A DNA stretch of 64,000 bases from Bacteroidales bacterium (GCA_017429685.1 JAFROL010000024.1:62001-126000), one strand, 5' to 3'. Counted from the stretch's first letter, positions 49,992 through 59,151 are shown. Translations and numbers: made by a program. The notes: generated by a model from the sequence alone, not told the origin.

Positions 49992-52535
49992 ATGAGACAA
50001 AAATTATTATTTGCAACTCTTGTGTTGCTGATTACAGTATCGGCCTCAAATGTACAGGCACAACTTTTCTCGGCTGTATCACCGAGCGGACACACTCTCT
50101 ATTACCAATGGAACTATGACGACAACTATTATTCTGGAGGTTATACGCAATACAACTCAGTAATGGTGGTTTCCTCAGGTGCTGCTTACAGTACCTCGTC
50201 GTTTAATGGTTCAGTGATAATTCCAGACAGTGTGACATATGGCAATAGAAAATATGCTGTAACACGTATCAATAGCCTTATGGCACCAAACATCACCAAT
50301 TTAACAATTCCAAATACCGTAAAAAAAATTGATATGGATGCGTTGGATTTGTGTGGCTTCTCAACACTGACCATACCTGTGGGCGTAACATCAGTGGGAA
50401 GTGGCATAGCGATGAATTGCCCAAATCTCACAACGGTGTACTATAATGCAAAAAGAGCTACCCAACCTACCGGCTCCTGTGGATGTCTGTTTTCTTGGAC
50501 TGTTCGGAATGTGATTATTGGCGACAGCGTAGAATATATTCCCCGCTGCTTCTGTACTGGACGAGACAGCCTGCGTACAGTTACAATTCTTGGCAATGTT
50601 AAGCAAATTGACGAACGAGCTTTCTCGAACTGCAAAAACTTGCGGTCAATATCTATCCCTTCATCAGTAGAACAGATTGGTACAGAAGCTTTCGCTGGAT
50701 GCAAGAATTTAGATACCGTTTATTACAATGCAATGAACTGCACAACGCGATACTCTCTCTATGATGGGCCATTCTATAATACAAATTTATCATTGTTGTT
50801 CATAGGTGATAGCGTAGGGAAATTGCACCTCTATACATTCGATACTGTACAAACTGCTATCGCAAAAAACAGAACGCCACCTGTTGTGGATTGTTATGCA
50901 CGCGATTATAGTGACTATAATTCTTATTCATACGTGACAAATGCAAAGATTTTCACAGGGACTGGCACAAATGTAATTGTGCCGTGTGGATCGATTGCAG
51001 CATATCAATCTCAATATGCTTGGAGTAGTAACAATATCTCTGACGATTGTGTTAATGTTATGGGAGTATCTAACAATGACTTATTCGGAACTGTTCTTGG
51101 TAGTGCTACCTGCTCTCCCAATACATCACTTACACTGTATGCACTTCCATCAGCTGGTTATACTTTTGTCGGCTGGACAGATAACAATTACGACAATCCC
51201 AGGAATATTGTCTCAGTTTCTAGCGATATCACATTTACAGCAGTCTTCTCTCCAAAAGATACGTTGGTTCTGCACGACACTGTGATTGTTGTGGATACTT
51301 TAAATCAATACTTCGACGTACACGATACAATGTACATAGATGTACCCTACGCTGTTCACGACACCACCTATATCGATGTGCCTGTCCATGATACCACAAC
51401 GATTTACGATACGGTGACCCTGACCGAGTATGTGCCGGTGCATGATACCACCATCCAACGTGACACCGTGTACTTCCCTATGTTCTTGCATGACACTACC
51501 TATGTGGCAGTGCACGATACCACAACTCTCTTCGACACCGTGACGGTAACAGAGTATTACGCTGTTCACGACACTATGTATATGGATGTGCTTGACACTT
51601 TGACAATACACGACACAGTGGAGGTGAATATCTATGTCTACGACACGCTGACGGAATACGTGCCTGTTCACGACACCACAACAGTCACAGATACAATTTA
51701 TCTGCCAGTCTATGTTCACGATACAACAACAGTAAGAGACACCACTTACCTGCCCGTGTATCTCCACGATACTGCCTATGTCGACATACACGATACCACA
51801 TACATAAATGTTCCGTATGCTGTTCACGACACAACAACTATTGTCGATACGTTGACGTTAACGGAGTACGTGCCGATTCACGACACCACTTATATTGACG
51901 TACTTGATACTATGTATATTGATGTTCCGTATGCCGTTCACGACACCACCTACATCGACATATATGTGCATGACACGACAACAATTATCGACACGTTGAC
52001 ATTAATTGAATATATGACCGTGCACGACACTACCTATATTGATGTCCACGACACCACCTATATCGATGTGCCATACGCCGTTCACGACACTATATATATA
52101 TCACTTACAGACACTGTCATCAACACCATCTATGACACTATCACCAACACGGTATATGATACCGTTACAAACACCGTGTACGACACCATCGACAATTTCG
52201 TTTACGACACACTTACGGTGACCGACACGCTGTGGCTGACGCAAACCGACACCCTCTGGTTGCACGACACCGTCATCATTCACGACACAATCTATATTAC
52301 CCAAGAGGGAATTGACGGCGTGGAAGCAATGAATGCTAAAGTGTATTCAAGCAACGGGCAGATAGTGGTTGTCGGTGCCGCCGGGAACACGGTTTGGCTA
52401 TATGATATAAACGGTCGAGTACTTGCCACTAAGCGCGATGAAAACACTCCGTTATGTTTTGACGCTCCCGCCAGCGGTACATATCTAATCAAAATCGGCA
52501 ACCATCCCGCCCGCAAGGTGGTGGTGATACGATAG
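49992..52535 (+). CDS. BspA-like surface protein with Asp-Thr repeat stalk
   Basis: Start ATG 49992 (MRQKLLFATLVLLITVSASNVQAQ signal peptide); 847 aa. Residues ~60-340 carry BspA-type leucine-rich repeats (TIPNTVKKIDMDAL, AFSNCKNLRSISIPSSVEQIG, AFAGCKNL). An InlB B-repeat-like unit (AGYTFVGWTDNNYDNP... FTAVFSPKD) ends near 420. Residues ~421-770 are an extraordinary chain of (H/Y/x)DT(T/V/L/I/M/A) motifs every ~6-12 residues, 41 by my count. The C-terminus (AKVYSSNGQIVVVG... VWLYDINGRVLATK... GTYLIKIGNHPARKVVVIR) matches the sorting-type end of the 27399 protein. Four of the window's five CATG sites are in the stalk DNA, suggesting recent expansion or acquisition. Predicted adhesin on a long stalk. 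Confidence 0.85.
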   Translation: MRQKLLFATLVLLITVSASNVQAQLFSAVSPSGHTLYYQWNYDDNYYSGGYTQYNSVMVVSSGAAYSTSSFNGSVIIPDSVTYGNRKYAVTRINSLMAPNITNLTIPNTVKKIDMDALDLCGFSTLTIPVGVTSVGSGIAMNCPNLTTVYYNAKRATQPTGSCGCLFSWTVRNVIIGDSVEYIPRCFCTGRDSLRTVTILGNVKQIDERAFSNCKNLRSISIPSSVEQIGTEAFAGCKNLDTVYYNAMNCTTRYSLYDGPFYNTNLSLLFIGDSVGKLHLYTFDTVQTAIAKNRTPPVVDCYARDYSDYNSYSYVTNAKIFTGTGTNVIVPCGSIAAYQSQYAWSSNNISDDCVNVMGVSNNDLFGTVLGSATCSPNTSLTLYALPSAGYTFVGWTDNNYDNPRNIVSVSSDITFTAVFSPKDTLVLHDTVIVVDTLNQYFDVHDTMYIDVPYAVHDTTYIDVPVHDTTTIYDTVTLTEYVPVHDTTIQRDTVYFPMFLHDTTYVAVHDTTTLFDTVTVTEYYAVHDTMYMDVLDTLTIHDTVEVNIYVYDTLTEYVPVHDTTTVTDTIYLPVYVHDTTTVRDTTYLPVYLHDTAYVDIHDTTYINVPYAVHDTTTIVDTLTLTEYVPIHDTTYIDVLDTMYIDVPYAVHDTTYIDIYVHDTTTIIDTLTLIEYMTVHDTTYIDVHDTTYIDVPYAVHDTIYISLTDTVINTIYDTITNTVYDTVTNTVYDTIDNFVYDTLTVTDTLWLTQTDTLWLHDTVIIHDTIYITQEGIDGVEAMNAKVYSSNGQIVVVGAAGNTVWLYDINGRVLATKRDENTPLCFDAPASGTYLIKIGNHPARKVVVIR

Positions 52536-52562
52536 TTCGAGTAAAGAGTATATCTTTCCCTC

Positions 52563-52603
52563 AAAAAGAGTATATCTTTCGCGCCGAAAGATATACTCTT
52601 TTT
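52563..52603. terminator. strong bidirectional terminator
   Basis: 19-bp perfect stem (52563-52581 with 52585-52603), a 3-nt loop and A/T runs at both ends. It serves the stalk gene and the convergent Fic gene. A direct copy of the left arm's AAAGAGTATATCTTTC lies just before it at about 52543. Confidence 0.9.
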
Positions 52604-52685
52604 TTATGGTTGGGTATGTCTTTTGCAAAATATACGTATGTTTGCATTTTAAAAGGTTTAGCAAAAAATGAGTACCCTCAGGGGA

Positions 52686-53591
52686 CTACTCTTCCTGCTC
52701 GTAGTAGTAGGAGTAGTCGATGCCTTTCATAAAGATTTCGCGGTCGGCGATGCGGTCGGTGAGGGCGCCACGGAGCAGGGCCTTGATGGCGGCAGGGTTG
52801 GTGACGCTTCGCTTCATCGCCTGTAGGTAGTCTTTCTTGTCGATCTTGCTCCAATCGACGCACATCGTCAGGCGCTTCTTGAAAAGCAGGTCCAGCCAGA
52901 TGCGTGTCGAGCGGCCGTTGCCTTCCATAAACGGGTGAGCCACATTCATTTCGGCATATTTGTCCACAATCTCGTCGAAGGTGCTGTCTGGCATCGCCTC
53001 GATGGTCTTCAGGTTCTCCGCGAGGTATTCCGCACGGCAGAAGAGGGTGCCGTCTTTCCAGATGGTCTTGGTGCGAATCTGTCCGGCGAAATCGTAGAGT
53101 CCGCCGAACAGGTAGGCGTGTATCTGCTGCAGGGCCTTCACTGTGCCGGGCTTCATCTCGTCGAGGATGCCGCACTCAAACAGCGAGTAGGCCTTCTTCT
53201 TGCTCTGTCCGTCGATGGTGTTGTCGCTGTAGGTGAACCAGTCGAGGAAAGCGGCGGCGCGGTTGTTGGGGATGTTTTTGGCCACTATGTTTACCTCCTC
53301 GGCATCAAGGATATCGCTTGTGTAGTTCTTTCCGTCCTCGGCGGTTATCTTCAGTTTGTGAGTGCCACTCACGAACTGAATCCCGTTAGCTTTCAACTTC
53401 CTTTTCAGCCAACGCCAGTAGTTTCCCGCTTTTGTGTAGTCCTCCTCATCGTTGATGGCACGCACGATGTCGGTGGCCGAGTGCTTTGGCTGGCGAGCTT
53501 GACGAGCCAACCACCACTTGCAGTGCTCCTCGTCCCACACGGCCCGCACCTCGCGGTCGTTATAGAATCGTATGGACTTCTTGCTCGTCAT
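52686..53591 (-). CDS. Fic-domain protein with Bro-N-like N-terminal domain
   Basis: The 301-aa product has a Fic motif HPFMEGNGRSTRIWLD from H219, giving the complete HPFx(D/E)GNGR set expected of an active AMP-transferase. The flanking core (LQQIHAYLFGGLYDFAGQIRTKTIWKDG) is also typical. The N-terminal ~110 residues (SIRFYNDREVRAVWDEE... SATDIVRAINDEEDYTKAGNYWRWLKRKL) resemble the Bro-N/DNA-associated domain often fused to Fic in Bacteroidetes. After W26-W27 there is an apparent ~10-residue insertion (LARQARQPKH) compared with the WWxSATDIV pattern I expect. Such proteins often act as toxins or regulators; no separate antitoxin is adjacent. Confidence 0.87.
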   Translation of the reverse strand: MTSKKSIRFYNDREVRAVWDEEHCKWWLARQARQPKHSATDIVRAINDEEDYTKAGNYWRWLKRKLKANGIQFVSGTHKLKITAEDGKNYTSDILDAEEVNIVAKNIPNNRAAAFLDWFTYSDNTIDGQSKKKAYSLFECGILDEMKPGTVKALQQIHAYLFGGLYDFAGQIRTKTIWKDGTLFCRAEYLAENLKTIEAMPDSTFDEIVDKYAEMNVAHPFMEGNGRSTRIWLDLLFKKRLTMCVDWSKIDKKDYLQAMKRSVTNPAAIKALLRGALTDRIADREIFMKGIDYSYYYEQEE

Positions 53592-53641
53592 TACCCATTG
53601 CTCCCTTCGGTCGCGTCGGTACTACATCTCGGCAAAGCCAG

Positions 53642-55390
53642 TTAACTGTCTTTGCTCTCGACTTCCGTACCGTTCAGCCAGGCGTCGAACTGTTCGCGCT
53701 TGAGGGCGGGGATGTCGAGCTTGAGCTTCTTGCGGAGGCCTCCAAGGTCGTTGAAGAGCTTGTTGGCGTTGGCCTCGCAGAGCTGGGCGAAGTTCTTCAC
53801 GCCGGCCTTGGCCAGCACGGGCAGCCAGGCCTCGTCGACGCCGTGGGCGGGGAGGTCGGAGGTCTCCTCCTCGGCGCTCTTGGCGTGCACTTCGGGCTTC
53901 ATCTGGGGGAAGAGAAGCACGTCCTGGATGCTCTGGGCGCCGGTCATCATCATCACCAGGCGGTCGATGCCGATGCCCATACCGCTGGTGGGCGGCATAC
54001 CGTACTCCAGCGCGCGGACGAAGTCCATATCGATAAACATAGCCTCGTCGTCGCCCTTCTCGCTCAGGCGCAGCTGCTCCTGGAAGCGGCCCAGCTGGTC
54101 GATGGGGTCGTTCAGCTCGCTATAGGCGTTGGCCAGCTCCTTGCCGCAGACGAAGAGTTCGAAGCGCTCGGTCAGCTCGGGGTTGTCGCGGTGGCGCTTG
54201 CAGAGGGGCGACATCTCGATGGGGTAGTCGGTGACGAAGGTGGGCTGGATCAGCTTGCCCTCGCACTTCTCGCCGAAGATGGCGTCGATCAGCTTGCCCT
54301 TGCCCATCGTGGCGTCGGTCTCAACGCCGAGGCGCTTGCAGGCCTCGCGCAGCTCGTCCTCGCTCATCGGGGCCACGTCGACGCCGGTCTCTTCCTTAAT
54401 CAGCTCGCACATCGGCGCGCGGCGGAACGGCGGCTTGAAATCAATTTCGTTGCCCCACACGTTGACCTTCGTGTCGCCGTGCAGTGCCTTGGCGATGCGC
54501 TCCAGCATATTCTCCGTGAAGGTCATCATCCAATTGTAGTCTTTGTAGGCCACATATATTTCCATACAGGTGAACTCGGGATTGTGGGTGCGGTCCATAC
54601 CCTCGTTGCGGAAGTTGCGGCTGAACTCGTACACGCCGGGAAAACCGCCGACAATCAGTCGCTTCAGGTACAGCTCGTTGGCGATGCGCAGATAGAGGTC
54701 GATGTCTAGCGCGTTGTGGTGCGTAACGAAGGGGCGTGCAGCGGCACCGCCGGGGATGCTCTGCAGCACGGGGGTGTCGACTTCCAGATAGCCCTGCTCG
54801 TTGAAATAGTTGCGCATAGTGTTCACAATCTGAGTACGTTGCACGAAGGTCTCGCGCACCTGCGGGTTGACGATCAGGTCCACATAGCGCTGGCGGTAGC
54901 GCAGCTCGGGGTCGCTGAAAGCGTCGTAGACCACGCCGTCCTTCTCCTTGACGATAGGCAGCGGGCGCAGGCTCTTGCTCAGCACGGTCAAAGTCTTGAC
55001 GTGGATTGACGTTTCGCCCATCTGGGTGACAAAAACAAAACCCGTCACGCCGATGATGTCGCCGATGTCGAGCAGGCGTTTGAAGACGGTGTTGTAGAGC
55101 GTCTTGTCCTCGCCGGGGCAAATCTCGTCGCGCTTCACATAGAGCTGTATGCGACCGTAGCTGTCCTGCAGCTCCACGAAGCTGGCGGCGCCCATAATGC
55201 GGCGGCTCATAATGCGGCCGGCGATGCTGATATTCTGGAACTTGCCGCAATCGGGCGTGAATTGTTCCAGAATTTCCGACGACTTGGCGTTGACCTCATA
55301 CAGCGCGGCCGGATAGGGGTTGATGCCAAGTTTCTTCAGTTCGTTCAGCGAATTTCTGCGTATTTGTTCTTGTTCACTCAGTTCTGCCAT
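53642..55390 (-). CDS. lysS: lysyl-tRNA synthetase (class II)
   Basis: The 582-aa enzyme charges tRNA-Lys. An N-terminal OB-fold anticodon-binding domain (about 55-150, [23 protein letters not shown]) is followed by the class II core: motif 1 around [32 protein letters not shown]-like sequence, motif 2 [20 protein letters not shown] near 262, motif 3 [21 protein letters not shown] near 470. A C-terminal extension of ~75 residues ([37 protein letters not shown]) looks like a helix-hairpin-helix-type domain found in Bacteroidetes LysS. Own promoter upstream; a 50-bp gap separates it from the downstream Fic gene. Confidence 0.97.
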   Translation of the reverse strand: MAELSEQEQIRRNSLNELKKLGINPYPAALYEVNAKSSEILEQFTPDCGKFQNISIAGRIMSRRIMGAASFVELQDSYGRIQLYVKRDEICPGEDKTLYNTVFKRLLDIGDIIGVTGFVFVTQMGETSIHVKTLTVLSKSLRPLPIVKEKDGVVYDAFSDPELRYRQRYVDLIVNPQVRETFVQRTQIVNTMRNYFNEQGYLEVDTPVLQSIPGGAAARPFVTHHNALDIDLYLRIANELYLKRLIVGGFPGVYEFSRNFRNEGMDRTHNPEFTCMEIYVAYKDYNWMMTFTENMLERIAKALHGDTKVNVWGNEIDFKPPFRRAPMCELIKEETGVDVAPMSEDELREACKRLGVETDATMGKGKLIDAIFGEKCEGKLIQPTFVTDYPIEMSPLCKRHRDNPELTERFELFVCGKELANAYSELNDPIDQLGRFQEQLRLSEKGDDEAMFIDMDFVRALEYGMPPTSGMGIGIDRLVMMMTGAQSIQDVLLFPQMKPEVHAKSAEEETSDLPAHGVDEAWLPVLAKAGVKNFAQLCEANANKLFNDLGGLRKKLKLDIPALKREQFDAWLNGTEVESKDS

Positions 55391-55464
55391 AATGTATGTA
55401 TGTTATTTATTTACAAATTGATAATTCTTCTTTTGGCACCGTTTGGTGCACAATAGCCAATTTG

Positions 55465-55472
55465 CAAAGTTA
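55465..55472 (-). promoter_or_regulatory. -7 box TAACTTTG (minus) of lysS
   Basis: TAnnTTTG on the minus strand about 75 bp before the start codon at 55390. It lies in the 545-bp divergent gap 55391-55935; nothing recognisable was seen from 55500 to 55690. Confidence 0.6.
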
Positions 55473-55697
55473 CGAATTTTTTTTGAATCACGGCGGCGAA
55501 TGTTAATCGTTGTACGCAAAAAACGATCCGGCCGTTTGCGCTGCCCATTTGCACATCATTAATTTTGTTAGAACCCATAGGAAACTAAGTGTCCAAAAAC
55601 CGTATTATTTTGAAATTATTTTACAAAAACAAAAATAAGTCACAACTAATTAATAATCATAAAAATACCCCCTCATATATAAAAAATGTCAAGAAAA

Positions 55698-55729
55698 CTT
55701 GCCGATATTAAAAAAAAGTTGTAATTTTG
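55698..55729 (+). promoter_or_regulatory. promoter ahead of the small ORF and DUF4878 lipoprotein
   Basis: CTTG (55698-55701), 20 bp, TAATTTTG (55722-55729). The sequence after the box (TTTGCACCGTGATTT) repeats that after the promoter at 27276. Confidence 0.65.
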
Positions 55730-55767
55730 CACCGTGATTTTGAAAGGCACTGTTTCAAGGGACCGAA

Positions 55768-55902
55768 GTGGTCCTGGACGACTCTTCGCTGGAGGTCCCG
55801 GCCGGCTTAAAAGGCTTTGAGACAATGAGATTCGTAAGCAAATATGGCCAGCTGTTCTGGCTTCACAACGTCGCAATCACCTGGGTTGCCCCAGAACATT
55901 AA
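55768..55902 (+). CDS. possible small protein (44 aa), unassigned
   Basis: A GTG-started frame (a CTG at 55750 is also possible) between the promoter and the lipoprotein gene. It contains SSLEVPAGLKGFETM and ends LHNVAITWVAPEH at a TAA, 33 nt before the next start. Composition looks protein-like, but there is no recognised family and the start codon is weak. It could be the remnant of a longer gene. Confidence 0.3.
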   Translation: MVLDDSSLEVPAGLKGFETMRFVSKYGQLFWLHNVAITWVAPEH

Positions 55903-55935
55903 TTAATTTATTTTAAAATCCTTAAAAACAAACAG

Positions 55936-56337
55936 ATGATGAAAAGAACCGTAGCAATTATGCTGGCCTTCTTCGTTGCCGGCTCAATCGCCCTCGTGGG
56001 ATGCGGCGGCAGCAGCGCGCCGAGCAAATCCGACAGCCCCAAGGATGTCGTGGAACAAGTGTCAAACCTCTTGGTCAAAGGCGACCTGGAGAAGTCCCTG
56101 AACTTCTACGATGGTGTAGCCGACGAGGATAGCAAGGCCTTACTTCTCGGTCTTATGCAGATGGGTATGGACGCCACCCAGGGCCTCAAAGCATTCGAAA
56201 TCCTTGAGGAAACCATCGCCGAGGACGGCACCACTGCCAAGGTGAAAGTGAAATACACCTATGGTGACGACACCGAAAAGACTACTACCGAAAACCTTGT
56301 CAAGACCGACAGCGGCTGGAAGTTGAAAGTGATATAG
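55936..56337 (+). CDS. small lipoprotein, DUF4878 (NTF2-like)
   Basis: A 133-aa product. The signal peptide ends in the lipobox ALVGC (Cys near residue 23) followed by GGSSAPSKSDSP. The rest, PKDVVEQVSNLLVKGDLEKSLNFYDG... EEDGTTAKVKVKYTYGDDTEKTTTENLVKTDSGWKLKV in style, fits the DUF4878/lumazine-binding-like fold (cone-shaped alpha-beta domain with TxNLVKxDGxWKV end). Such proteins are common periplasm- or surface-facing lipoproteins of Bacteroidales with unknown ligand. The adjacent start ATGATG gives two possible starts (55936, 55939). It ends at a strong terminator. Confidence 0.82.
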   Translation: MMKRTVAIMLAFFVAGSIALVGCGGSSAPSKSDSPKDVVEQVSNLLVKGDLEKSLNFYDGVADEDSKALLLGLMQMGMDATQGLKAFEILEETIAEDGTTAKVKVKYTYGDDTEKTTTENLVKTDSGWKLKVI

Positions 56338-56360
56338 TTTCAGCGAACTATCCTCACCCC

Positions 56361-56406
56361 CAGAGCCCTACGTCGCAAACTGCGCAGCGTAGGGCTCTGT
56401 TTTTTT
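56361..56406 (+). terminator. intrinsic terminator of the DUF4878 gene
   Basis: 12-bp perfect stem CAGAGCCCTACG (56361-56372) with 56388-56399, a 15-nt loop, then TTTTTTT. Confidence 0.92.
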
Positions 56407-56492
56407 GTCTTTTCTGTCACCCTGCTTTTCGTCGCGCAGCAAAATACGTTTTTTTAGGCATACTTAATGCATTGATTCACACCACTTGCTTC

Positions 56493-56591
56493 GCCCGTTG
56501 TACGCTATATGTACGGTATATGTACGGTATTTGTACGCTTCGAAAGCGTACAAATACCGTACATATACCGTACATATAGCGTACAACGGGC
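56493..56591. repeat. palindrome with 48-bp arms built of 11-bp units (element 2)
   Basis: Positions 56493-56540 are the exact reverse complement of 56544-56591, with CGA between. It is the same family as element 1 (CGCCCGTTG stem, three TGTACGsTAT(A/T) units), but the first two units are swapped (GCTATA then GGTATA, against GGTATA then GCTATA). Each change is matched in the opposite arm. It lies in the 428-bp convergent gap 56338-56765 with a terminator on one side and the direct repeat on the other. Confidence 0.95.
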
Positions 56592-56607
56592 AGGGAAGGT
56601 GTGTCAA

Positions 56608-56760
56608 AAAAAGACAGCAGCGACAAATTTGCCGCTGCTGTCTTTCGTGTGTTTTTATTGTTTGTCTACGGCCGCAGCAATGCGGCCGTAGTGTTATTTT
56701 TGATGACCTCTAAAATTCGTTTTAATTCGTGTTTTGCTTGCAAAACAAAATTGATGTTTT
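56608..56760. repeat. direct repeat flanking the R-M pair, left copy
   Basis: About 150 bp repeated at 59000-59151 in the same orientation. It contains a GACAGCAGCG hairpin (56610-56622 with 56633-56645), a GGCCGC...GCGGCC hairpin, and the tail AATTCGTTTTAATTCGTG plus TTTTGCTTGCAAAAC. The tail alone recurs inverted at about 37695-37733. Confidence 0.88.
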
Positions 56761-56765
56761 TTGTG

Positions 56766-57713
56766 TTAACCCATCAGAAACGGTAGAGACTCGTCTGCTG
56801 CTGATTCGCAGCACATTGATATTCCCAATTGTGTATCCTCAGCCTTCACGATGTCGGGTATTTTGTTACGATAGGTAGAGAAAGTTTTAGGGTCTTCAAT
56901 TTCTTCGCGGCGTGCACGGCTGATGGCGGCAAACGCCTCCTCTCGTTCAATGCCGAGATAGCGGCGCCCCAACAAGTTTGCAGCGATGCCAGTTGTGCTG
57001 CTGCCTGCAAAAGGGTCGAGGATCCACGCGCCGGGTTCGGTAGATGCTAGAATTATACGGCTTAGCAATGCAAGGGGCTTCTGTGTCGGATGCTTTGTGC
57101 ATCTTTTCTCCCACGGGGCAATGGCCGGCAGTCGCCACACATCGGTCATCTGCGTGTCACCATTTATGTGTCGCATCAGTTCGTAGTTGTAGTAGTGTGG
57201 CGCTTTTTGCGTCTTGCGGGCCCAGATGATGAATTCGGTGCTATAGGTGAAGTAGCGGCACGAGATGTTGGGTGGAGGATTGGTTTTCGCCCACGTGATT
57301 ACATTAAGAATCTTGTATCCCAGCTGTGTTAGGCAGTTGGCAACGGAAAAAATGTTGTGATATGTGCCGCTAATCCAGATGGTCCCTTTGTCCTTCAGTT
57401 TGTCTCGGCACAAAGACAGCCATTGAAGATTGAAACTGTTGATTTCATCGGGCGACATACCTTTGTCCCAATCGCCTTTGTTGACGCTGACTATCTTGCC
57501 GCTCTGCACACTGATGCCGCCATTCGATAAGAAATAAGGCGGGTCGGCAAAAATCATATCGAATTTGAAGCTGAATTGCGGTAGCAGTTCGAATGTGTCG
57601 CCGCAAAGCAGATTGAAATCGTGGTTTAGAGACGCATAATACGGTTTTAACGTCGATTGATGTTCTGACAATTGACCATCTTTGGTCAAAAGTTTTATAA
57701 CACTTTTGTCCAT
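56766..57713 (-). CDS. DNA adenine methyltransferase, beta class (DpnA-like)
   Basis: Start at 57713 (MDKSVIKLLTKDGQL); the frame runs 26 codons further but those look non-native; 315 aa. The catalytic motif DPPY is at 57-60 in FADPPYFLSNGGISVQSGK and precedes the AdoMet motif DPFAGSSTTG at 233-242, the order of beta-class enzymes. VSVNKGDWDKG, TWAKTNPPPNISCRYFT and KHPTQKPLALL are close to what I recall of M.DpnA-type enzymes, which modify GATC, but specificity cannot be read off. GATC is not depleted here, while CATG is. It is paired with the putative endonuclease upstream on the same strand. Confidence 0.88.
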   Translation of the reverse strand: MDKSVIKLLTKDGQLSEHQSTLKPYYASLNHDFNLLCGDTFELLPQFSFKFDMIFADPPYFLSNGGISVQSGKIVSVNKGDWDKGMSPDEINSFNLQWLSLCRDKLKDKGTIWISGTYHNIFSVANCLTQLGYKILNVITWAKTNPPPNISCRYFTYSTEFIIWARKTQKAPHYYNYELMRHINGDTQMTDVWRLPAIAPWEKRCTKHPTQKPLALLSRIILASTEPGAWILDPFAGSSTTGIAANLLGRRYLGIEREEAFAAISRARREEIEDPKTFSTYRNKIPDIVKAEDTQLGISMCCESAADESLPFLMG

Positions 57714-57982
57714 TGTAGCAGTTTTGATGTCTGCTACAAGCCTATTAGGCTCTCTCAGGGCACAAAATATGCGGGCAATGATTGCTCGCATTGAGGCCCT
57801 AGGAAAGCCTGGTATAGGTCAAATCACGCCCGCATATACGGTCGTTTCCAGATTTGCTTACCCTTATACCATTCTTTTGAAATTTCCTAGGTTTCAATGC
57901 GAATAGAGCAAATAGCAAACGTTTGTTTTAATATTTACGAATAAATTATGTTTCTTATGTTGTTTAGATTTAAAGATTTTAT

Positions 57983-58726
57983 TTATAAAATGAATTCCAT
58001 ATTTTGTCTTTGTAGTTCCTGATCATATTGCTTGTCAAGCGATGCATAACTTAAAAAGTCTACTCGTTTGTTTTCTCGAAGTGCTTTAAATGCATCATAT
58101 CCCATCTTTGTAATAAATTCCAAGTGTCGTTTCTCGTCGGCTACAATAACCATACGAGCCGAAAAGTCCCTTAAATCATCAAATTTTAGCAGCGAGTTCT
58201 GTATATCTGTTGAATGCTCAACCTCATAAAAAGAATGTGGCATTTTGTGACTGTTGAACCAAATAACATCTATTGTTGAACTTCGTTCGACAAGATCTGG
58301 GTATGAGTACGGTGGAATAGATTGTAATGTTCGAATTTCACCGAGTGGTGTTTTTAAGAATTTCTTATTCTTATCCTGATTTGGGACAAAGGTATCCAGA
58401 TTTCTCATTCTTCCAATTTCAAGCAGAAGTCCTTGGTAATATGAATGATTGAAGGTCTTTATCTCTTCGGATTCCTTGTTTTTATCTGTCTGTTCAATTA
58501 TGCCTTCCAACTCCAACTGTTTACGATGGGATTCGAGAGCATATAAGCCTGGTTTTATCTTGTATATACCTTTGGTCAGTTGCACAATTCGACGGACACT
58601 GGCAAATGGAGTCTTGGTTCCCCAAACACAATCTTCAATTTCAAAGATATGCTGATTGATTTGGTTTAGCGTGGCGACACCTCCAAGTTTCTCAATGGTT
58701 ACTATTACTGCCTGTGCCTGAGTCAT
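57983..58726 (-). CDS. putative type II restriction endonuclease with winged-helix N-terminus
   Basis: A 247-aa product. Residues 1-75 (TQAQAVIVTIEKLGGVATLNQINQHIF... FASVRRIVQLTKGIYKIKPGLYAL) look like a HARE/winged-helix DNA-binding domain. The C-terminal half contains a PD-(D/E)xK-like arrangement, STIDVIWF (D153) then SFYEVEHS (E168, E170), and later KLxDLRDFSARMVIVADEKR. Position next to a DNA methyltransferase on the same strand supports the restriction call. Its DNA is clearly richer in A and T than neighbouring genes, consistent with horizontal gain. The 269-bp gap to the methyltransferase shows no feature I can name. Confidence 0.75.
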   Translation of the reverse strand: MTQAQAVIVTIEKLGGVATLNQINQHIFEIEDCVWGTKTPFASVRRIVQLTKGIYKIKPGLYALESHRKQLELEGIIEQTDKNKESEEIKTFNHSYYQGLLLEIGRMRNLDTFVPNQDKNKKFLKTPLGEIRTLQSIPPYSYPDLVERSSTIDVIWFNSHKMPHSFYEVEHSTDIQNSLLKFDDLRDFSARMVIVADEKRHLEFITKMGYDAFKALRENKRVDFLSYASLDKQYDQELQRQNMEFIL

Positions 58727-58858
58727 AAACGATTCTCCTATGCATTCAATGGTATTTTATGTGGCGTTTGTTTTTTTGCTGTAGTTGTGTATATTGTATT
58801 TGTTTTCAGTTGTTTTGTATTGTTTCCGTATGCTCGTAGAGCACTATTTAATCAAATG

Positions 58859-58888
58859 CAAAATTACGATTTTTTTTAGAATCACAAA
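58859..58888 (-). promoter_or_regulatory. promoter of the restriction endonuclease gene
   Basis: On the minus strand TTTG (58885-58888), 18 bp, TAATTTTG (58859-58866), giving a leader of about 125 nt. It is part of the 484-bp gap 58727-59210, which otherwise holds the right direct repeat. Confidence 0.65.
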
Positions 58889-58999
58889 ATCAAATATTAA
58901 CGACCAGCACTGCGTCACGCGGATGTTGCTATTGAAGGCCGGTGTTTTAGTTATGCTGTTCGGTTGTAAATTAGTCAGCTGGAGAGGCGCGGATAAAAC

Positions 59000-59151
59000 A
59001 AAAAGACAGCAGCGGCGCTTTGCCGCTGCTGTCTTTTTTGTGTTTTTTTGTTTGTCTATGGCCGCATTGCTGCGGCCGTAGCATTATTTTTTGAGGACCT
59101 CTAAAATTCGTTTTAATTCGTGTTTTGCTTGCAAAACAAAATTGATGTTTT
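59000..59151. repeat. direct repeat flanking the R-M pair, right copy, with bidirectional terminator
   Basis: Same block as 56608-56760. Its first hairpin is a 16-bp perfect stem (59001-59016 with 59022-59037) with a 5-nt loop, preceded by A's and followed by T's, so it can terminate in both directions, including hutU transcription. Confidence 0.88.

Noticed and set aside
56766-57713. Assigning GATC as the methyltransferase target
   Set aside because: Resemblance to DpnA-type enzymes is from memory and motif order only. GATC sites are common in the window, so avoidance gives no support.
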